DNA of 64,000 nucleotides, from positions 524,603 to 588,602 of the forward strand of contig WEDG01001357.1 of NCBI GenBank assembly GCA_017591395.1, written 5' to 3'. The stretch comes from Schistocephalus solidus. Lineage: Eukaryota > Platyhelminthes > Cestoda > Diphyllobothriidea > Diphyllobothriidae. Shown here one piece after another: positions 27,101 through 36,100 of the stretch; within the stretch, counting starts at the first letter, position 1; the number at the start of each line of letters is the position of its first letter. The notes under the pieces were generated by a model. The model was not told the DNA's origin, made no database searches, and was given only the letters and a program-made list of their open reading frames with translations. Position numbers and translations under genes: made by a program.

Positions 27101-30100
27101 AAATCAAAAGCTAATTTTAATGGTTCCGGTAACTGCAAAATGTCTTTTTCTTTTGAAATAAACAAGGTTTTCAGATGCAACGAAAAACGTAGCCGCAAAC
27201 AAAACTTCCATATTAACCTAATCTTTGTCCATTAAATAGCCACGAAAATGAAATAGGAGAAAATATTTAAATGCACTGCAATCGATACTTGCAACGATAA
27301 CCTCCTGATCTCCTATTTGTTGGTAGTTTTTTTCAAAACATTACGCTTTTTCAAATTGCATATGATGAAACTGCATTCTTCAATCAGAATAAAAACCAAA
27401 ATGTACCAGAAACATATATCTGCGTGCTTTATCTAACCTAGCCATTAAAATTGACTAGAATGAATTTATTATAAAAACTTAACCGTTAAGAACGGATACC
27501 TATTGTTGGTATACTCTTCTGGAACCATTTAATTTACTCAAATTACTCGGAGAAAATAATTAAAGATGTCCGACGCAACCATTTTAAAAAAGTTATTCTG
27601 AGCAAATGTCGGGTTAAACAGGGAAATGTAATGCAGCAGCATCGGAGAGTTGTAAGTATTTTAAAAAACGATGTTCCTACTTTAATGACTTGTTTTTAAA
27701 GATGGTATCGAGTTTTAAAACTTTCTGTCAACTATTCCGGACTAATGGTTTATTTTTCAAAAGATTGTGCTAGTACCGATAGCTACATAAATGAAAGTTG
27801 TTTCAGTCATACGTTTTGTCTTGGAATATTTTATTTGAAGCAAAATGCTGCAAGGAACTATCACGTGGAAAAACGTGATCAAGAAAAATGTCTTTTTTAA
27901 GTCCTTTAAGGGGAAATTCAGTTAATCACATACCTGGACAGTGGTCACGTTGACAAATGATATAGGCGAACTCATTTAATACTACACCATTTGCGTTAGG
28001 TGCAATGACACTTTGTTGATATACCCTTTACTTGAAAAAGTTCTGCTTTAAGCTGAATATAAAATTCCAGGTGATTAAATTTCATGTGCATAAGACTCCT
28101 ACTTTTTCAATCGCACAATGATTTTACTTATAACTGTGGGTTGCTTATAGGGCAGATCCTTCTGGACTCTACGCAGCTGACTTCAGTCATTCAGGGCATT
28201 ACGTTGTGCTTCAAAACAGTTCTTTTATTATCCCTACCTCTGCGACCACAAACTTCATAGTTCGTCAAAAGAAATGAAGCCGACGAAAAAGATGCGATCG
28301 ACAGAACAAAAACAAAATTGGCAAGACGTTCCGGATTCTTATTTGAATTAATTATCATCTGCAACTGACGCCAATGGCGTTTGATGGACAACCTGAAACT
28401 GTTTGATTCTGTCAGCCGAAATGAAATAAGGCCATTCTTCGCCACTAAAGCAAACGCGTCGTCGTATATCTGAATAGTATTCTACTAAAAACGTAAATGT
28501 TTTATGGAACTTCTGGGCAAATACCAGCAATATTTGCATAAACCAATGTTTAAAATTATTATAAATACAAAGCGATTACATTTTTGAGGTAGGTCGGTCA
28601 CGTCAACTGTGTACAACTTAAAAGCGAGAATCTATAGTGCAATATTTATTGAATGGGGCAAAAATATGCATTTTAATCGTGATTGAGAGTACACTTTTAC
28701 TCCTTGAGATTTGCGGTCAGAGTTGATGGAATTCAAAATTAAGAAATAATGACATTATCATTTATTCTTGTCATTTTAATCAAACCATTGAAATACAATT
28801 CAAAGAAAACGTTTGAATATAGCATGCTTGATCTCTGCCAATTTAGAATAATGCTTTTTTCTTTCGGAGTACTACTGGTGGAATGGAAATAAAACATGAA
28901 AATGTACACAATTCCGTACATAGAAAAAGCAATTTCTACCTTATGGAAATTCCGATTTGTATACTCACACCCATTGTCATAGCTCAAATGGATAAAATAT
29001 CAAATCGGTAAATCCCAGATAATTTATACAAAATTTTATGCTGGAGGTTACTCGTAGAAGGAGTGATCTTATGATTAGCCATCGGTCACAGGGACTCTTT
29101 TAACTTTATCCATCGTGATTGGCCCACTGTCAAGATAAATTTCATTGGACATCCAGACAATGCTTAATATTGAGCACATCTCATTATCAACTACTATGTA
29201 TTCATCCGTCAAATGAATGATTTCGGTGATAAATCTTGTGTTAAAAAACTTCAATTGACAGATTTTAAGACAAACTGCCCTTCAAAAAACCAGTGGAGAC
29301 AGTCTTTTATGTTTTAAGTGTTAGCCATTTGTATAGGCTTGAAGAAAGCGTTCTTTTTAAAAAAACTTTAAAAAGACATATTTTTCTACTACATTAATAG
29401 ACCAATTGGTATTTTTATGCTTGCTTTTTATAAAATACATTCTCTTTTATAAAGGCATCGACGATCAATGAGGCAAACTCAAGCTACTTATGTTATGATT
29501 TTAACAGAGTGTAGTTTACCATGTGACTGGAAAGAAGGTGACTGAAATAGCTTGCAACAATTCTGTAAAGTTATTTTTAGTACAAGCTTACTTGCGTGAT
29601 ATCTTTGCATCTTTAGCGGTTTTCAGTTTTTCGTTTAACGTTTACCGAGATAGCTAATGTACTGCAAAAGTGAAGTATTAATTGCTCTACCTTCGAACCA
29701 TGATACAATCGGCCATCTTATTGAAGCCAAACGTTTGGGCTCACGCTTTCTGGTTGCTTTTGCTGATAGTTGATGATGCCAAGAACAACGCCCAACCACG
29801 TAATAATTTATGCAACAATAAGAGAAACAGCAAGTTTGAAATATTTTGCATATGAACTGAGAATAGACTTTCAATACAGTTTTCTAAACAAACACAAAAC
29901 AAACAAGATTGGGTAACGTCTTCGGAAGAAAAGCTAGGAAAGGGTATAAGGTGTAACAAAGTTCCACCCAAGTAGAAAAATATTATTAAAAACCAAGACG
30001 CTCATAACAGATGCAGCAGTTCTTAGCTTCACTGTCCAGCAAACCTTGGCTTGCGCACTGGAATGGAAAACGTGCGGGAAATTAACACCGTATGTACTGC

Positions 30101-33100
30101 TTATTAAAACGACCTTGATGTGCAAACTTGCGCGTTGCTCCATTTTTCCATAACTGCACAAAAAACATCACAAACGGAGCAAACAATGCTTCAAGTTTCA
30201 AACTGAAGAACCTGTTCCACACTATCAGTATCAAATAAGGCATCTGTGGTCACCTAATTACAGCTTGAATATATGAATACTTCAGAAACTAGCTGCATTT
30301 GCGGTAATCTCGGCTTTAATATCAGAAGTTCTGCCTCCAATAAAAGCAGTGTAGTTGAAAAAGATGTTAACTGTCTCACTTATAGAAGTCACTTATAGAA
30401 GTGCACACGTGTTGCTCAGTTGTGGTCCTTAACTTAAAAAATTTTGGGCTACTTGCGGGATAAACCGGCATTGGTCTCAAGTGAGTTGAGGCAAATTTTT
30501 TTATCTCACCATCATTGCCTAAAAGTGGTGAAAAATCCCAACCATATATCGAAAAAAGATAAACACAGTAAGAGCTTTCTGAAAGTTAGAAAAATGATCA
30601 ACTATTTGTAGTTAAGAATCAGAAATTAAAGATGTCCCACACTACTCAAATCCTTTGAGCTCATTCTAATCCATCACAACGGCTAACAAAAAGTAATTTC
30701 ATAGGTAGATTGCCTCTTATGCTGGTGCACAAGAACCTAATCTAATCGCTTATCGCTTAAAAAGACCTTTGCAGACAGGGTAAATTAAACACTTTTTTTC
30801 AAATAAGGATAAGCTAATTATGTTTTCGTATGTACGTCCTCCGAACAACCGGCCTATAAGCTTTCTTTAACATTTACGAAAATTCCGCTTTTCTATACAA
30901 CGGTTACTACACTGAGTCCTTTGTTCTTATACCTCTGCTCACTCAGTATGAATGGTCTGGCAGTCAAAAAGTGAATTTCTGTGGTAAAGTCCAGAAGCAT
31001 CCAGTAACAAGAAGGTATAAGGTTAAATAGCCTATGATGTTTTCCAGATTAAGATGCCACGAAATTTTATGAACATGTAGGAGGTAGGGCTCTGAGAAAG
31101 CGAAACTCGAAGATGTTTGCACGAACAAAGCAAATGCTTCTATATGACTTAATAATTGTTTGGTAAATTGTAGGCAACTTAACGTAATTTTCCATATAAT
31201 CAGCCCTGATTTAAAATTAGCAAATTTTAATTAGGTAGACATGATTTAAGTTGAAATAGACTTAAAAATGACACGAATTAACTAGAAAGATGATATTTTT
31301 CTGCAATTTTTTGTTCATACCGTGGCATAAGCTATGTCAGAAAACAGCAACATAACACTGACGTGTTATCGAATCGGGTAATTTCAGAACCATTATGCCA
31401 ATCACATGCTCTTTTTTCTTCCATCTGAAATTGAGATCACTACAATAGAGCCTATATTGTGGATAGTGAGGACTTCCTTTCACTCACTATTAGCCGTAGT
31501 CATAACTGACAGATGCGTTTAATGCGATTTTCCTGCACAATATTTTTTGAGCTGTCACCACCGTGTCTGGAATTCAGCTCATATTCACTAAGGACGCCAA
31601 GGCATATATGTTGTAAGTTTGAAGGACACTGTTGAGCCATAAATAAATATTGCCAGTCTGTGGCGTTTGCGAGAGAGCCTTGCTGCTAGACTAATAAAGA
31701 ACTATTGGATTTGCATTCACTGCTGCAAGTGCAACTGACTTCCTTGTTTATAGTAAACGACCCCTGACCCACATAGAAAATCACCTTCACGGTTCGAACC
31801 ATCAGCAAGTAGTCTGACAGAGGTGATATCACTTTTGACGCCATTTTGTTGCTGACGCAGAACAAGAATTACTGTGAGCCCCTTGCCTTCGTAGGTTTTC
31901 TCCCGCTATACGCATAGAGTGACATTGTGTTGAAACCCAGAAGGTAGGATGGAGAGAGTGAAACGGCATGTACTATCTCAATAGCATGCCAGGCAAACCT
32001 GGACAAACCATTGTAATTACGTTTAGGATGGTGGTTCTTTATATTGTAAACGCCATTTCAGCGGGTTTCGGTCAGATTTTTGAGGTTTTGGCTTCTCTTA
32101 GGCCACAGTTGAGTGCATAGACAATGGGTGACTTCTTTGTGATAGTGGAGTCATCTTTTGAACGCATGACGTGTCAGTGGACTCTTCAATGTGATTTGAC
32201 TTTCATTAGGCACGTACACTTCGATGCTTTTCACATCCTGTATGCGCTGCTGTGATTTTTGCTAGGTTAACTATTCCTTTTGGTTCTTTCTATTATTTTA
32301 TCAATACCCGGATCGGAGGGGTGAGTAAATGCATAAAAATAATTGACGTCTGTATGGCTGGTAGGATTTATCTTCTACATCACTGAGAATGTTCCACCCG
32401 AAGTTCAGCCGAGCATTAGTTCTTCCTGCCATCAATAAATAAATGCATTTCTTAGAAGCATTAACCATGAATATTGGTCTATTGAGGCAATGGCTGAGAT
32501 TTATCCTATTTATCTATCAGTGAGTGAAATGCATAATTAATGAAACGACATACGATATAACAGAACGGGGTGGCTGCATATCGGCTTTTAAAAACAACTG
32601 GAAAAACAAGATCTTTTTATATGTCAGGGCACATATACAAGCAAGAAATGTGCTAATTTACATGTGAAGTATGATTTTCCTTAAAGTAAATATTTTGAAA
32701 ACTTGAACATTATTCGGCTGCCATTTGCAATGTATAACAATACGCGACTGCTCGCATCCTTTGTAAAATCTCCGTTATGCTGGTCGGTTTTATTATGTAC
32801 TTATTATTTCACAATGCAGCTGACGTTGGCTGCCTAGCCAACTGGAAATGTGAAGCATTCTCCTATTTAAATACAGCTTTTAACTTCTAACGAGGCTACC
32901 CGATATGTATTTTGCTCACTTTTTTCCTATTCTGGTAAAGCGGGCTACTAGAATTGTCTAGTCGGTATTCAAGGCAAAAGGACCGACAACATATGCTGCA
33001 TTTTGAAGAGAAGAAAAGATGTTTTGCATTTCGGCACTCCAGTCAATCAGCCTTTACAGGCCTGCAGCTGGCTGGAGAGAACATGATGATAAGCGGATGT

Positions 33101-36100
33101 GCCATGTTCATGCGCCATCCCAAGGGCAACTAAAGCGGATAAAACAGGGAAGCGACGGTTGCTTGAGTAAAGTGAACGAAAGCAGCAATGGTGTGAATAG
33201 TTAATTTGTTACTGTCCGATCGGCTCATACCAACTTTGCTCACTGTGTTGGTGGTGTTGGTGGTGGTGGTTGACTAATGACATTCGTCCACTGATTTATC
33301 AAGCCGCCAAAGAGAACCTTTGAAGCCGCTGGAAAGGTTGCCCAAATGCAGCTAAATAAGAAAATATGACAATATTTTAGCAGAAAGTTAAAAGCTGTAC
33401 CCGCTTGCACTGCAAAAAGCTACACGTTGCACATGATACTTAGTATTGGCTTTGACCAGAGCAAAGTATATTACCCCTTCATATTGTACGATATTTTGCT
33501 TGAAAATCAGTCTGCAATAAACCTCTTAGGTTCTTTTTGTACGCGGATGGAAAATTTATCTTGTTGTCGCCCCCTGATTCTCTTAAATGAAAATATTCGT
33601 TTTAACATTCAGGCTGCTCAGTACCCACGGATTCTGTTTTACTGTGGCCTCCCGTGTGTTATTAGCATTTTCATAATACGGCTTATTAGAAACAAAACAG
33701 TTTTTGAAATTCTGAGGCTATGCGAAGACGTGTTTATAATGTCCTTGCTTATTGCTAAAAGCCGGATTTCGCTTGGGGTTGAAGAGTGATTCCTGGTCAA
33801 AGTTTTATTTTGTTTGACTTTTGTCGTTTTAACTTATTATTCTGAATCACGTTTTCATAACTTGGTTTTGACTTGCTGCGGCTCATTATGGGAAGTAAGG
33901 CATATAGCTTTGGAGTATTTTGGCTAACTTAGTCCCGTTCATCATTTTTAAAGTAAATGTAACTTTTTTCAAACATCCTGGCAAAATAAGCAACGGCCAT
34001 AAGTTTAGTTAGAAGGTTCTTCAAACCACATGGTAGCTGTATGTAGAGAGTTGAATCAAACACATAAAATTCTGTGAGCTGATTGCTTGAACCAGGTCAA
34101 GTGCAAGATGAATGTTATGTCAGCTCACTAATAGGAACGCATAGACGTCCGCACCTGCTTCTAGGGCTTAAAAGATACTAAGGGAACAGGTTCCTTTTCA
34201 GGAAAATCTAATAAGTATGAGCCCTGGCCTCGTAAGTTCATGTTTGCTCAGTGACCTATAGCTCCTGGCGTTTACAATCATTGAGAGGATTTCCACAATT
34301 TCATACCTAAGATTATGGCTGGTCCGTGCGAATTAACAACCGTTGTTATTTTCGGGAGAATCGAAACAATTTTTGCATAGCATTCAAGACTTAAGCGATG
34401 GAAGTCAGATAATTGTAATAAACCCTAAAATAAATATAGGAAAGAATTAAGTTTTCAACTATAAAGAGCGACCAACTAAAGAGCGACCAACTTGTCCTTG
34501 CCCAGCAAACGGGTCATGAGAATATGATTTTAATTCAATTCTGCTGAAGTCGTTGAATAGCTAACAATTCTTGGGATTTTTTCAACAATAATGAGGTTAA
34601 AATAAAGCTTAAGTCAATATAAAGGGATCCTCTATATCGGCTTTCAAGCCCGTTCACGCAGGATTTTGCAATCTGTTTGCCCAGGCGTATGAACAAGATT
34701 ATCACTGTGATTGCTTTTTAACGCACGCAACCTTGCTTCATTTGGTTGCCGTTGTTGAAATATTACCATTGTTCTAACGAATTTCAAAAAAGATAATCTT
34801 TCAAACGTTTATAATAGGCGGTCAATTTCAAGGTCACCAGCAGTGACCCAGACTCTGTCCTCTAATTAGTGTATGGCGAGTTAGAAAAGGATAAGTTAAG
34901 TTGACAGCTTGTACGCCCGGCTCAGTAGCAACGAACTAATGACCAAAATACCACTGCATGCCTTTTCAACCAGTTATAAAATTATTCCCTTACGATATGT
35001 AAAATCTTTTACCTGTTTATATATATCATTCATTGCACGTATAATAAAGTCAATTCAGTAACTTGTTAAAAATGATGGATGTGCTGTGGATTGTCCGAAT
35101 TTAAAGGTGCCATCTTTTGTAGCTCACAGTGCACGTAAAAATAAATTTATAAGCCAAAAGGCGTTCGAATTTTAAAATATGCGATCAGTACTGTTAAAAC
35201 AAGACATATTGAACTAATATCTGACAGCCGTATATCTTCTTCTCAAGCGGACTACCACATTTGAAATAGCATTTGTCAATAGGGGCGTTCAAATTTCTAG
35301 AAGTTAAGACTGTCCTGCCGAGAGAAATTTGATTATTCAGTTATGTGCGATTCTTGCTCGAATACATTGCTGAAGGGAGAATGGCTTCTTTTTTGAGCAA
35401 TGCTGTACTTGTAGGTGATCAGATAGTTTTCAGCGATAGACCAGAAAGAATATTAGCAAGGATGTGGGAACGTGTGCCAGTTAGTGTAAAGTTATTTAAA
35501 ATCAATATTTTGTTCTGTGCTAACTCCTTGTCTGGAAAACAAAGGTCCATAATTCGAGTGTTTTGTCAATGGTATAAATTCAAAGGATGAACTGCTCAGT
35601 CAAGGGCTTGCTACATTCTATCTTGAACATTAATTAACACAGTGTGGTGGGTTTATTGCAAAGTAGGAGTTTGTAAAACCTTTTTTATCCCTCCAATGTG
35701 CTCGCATGTTAGCAAAGGAAGAACCGACAGCATCAAAGGAAGAATAAAACGAAAAGTTTACTTTTTGTAACCTACCACAATAATCCCAATTCTCAATATT
35801 TTAAAGTTCAAAATGATATAGTTTGGCGTTAGGAATTAAATCAAAATGTCGGTCAGTAGATTTAAAACTTTCCACTCTACAGTAGCCAAGCGATTAACAA
35901 CTTATGTAAAATGCGCTCTTTAAAAACAACCCTAAACAAACACAACACTGACGAGGTCAAGGGACACTGCAATGGCCGCTTGCATTCAGCTTGCATTCAT
36001 CCACAATTCAACCTATTTGTTATGTCTATTTTACGATCTTCAGCTACTCAAAACATATTCAGAATCTTTGTTGTTAAAGAAGAGGTTTTTGGACATACCA

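Noticed and set aside
29934..30161. RING-like CCICYERLG reading on the minus strand after a strong acceptor
   Set aside because: Only one cysteine pair is visible and no good donor follows; another frame is equally open.
33427..33789. 120-codon plus-strand frame with hydrophobic segments
   Set aside because: TTG start, no homology, AT-rich hydrophobic composition expected from random AT-rich DNA.
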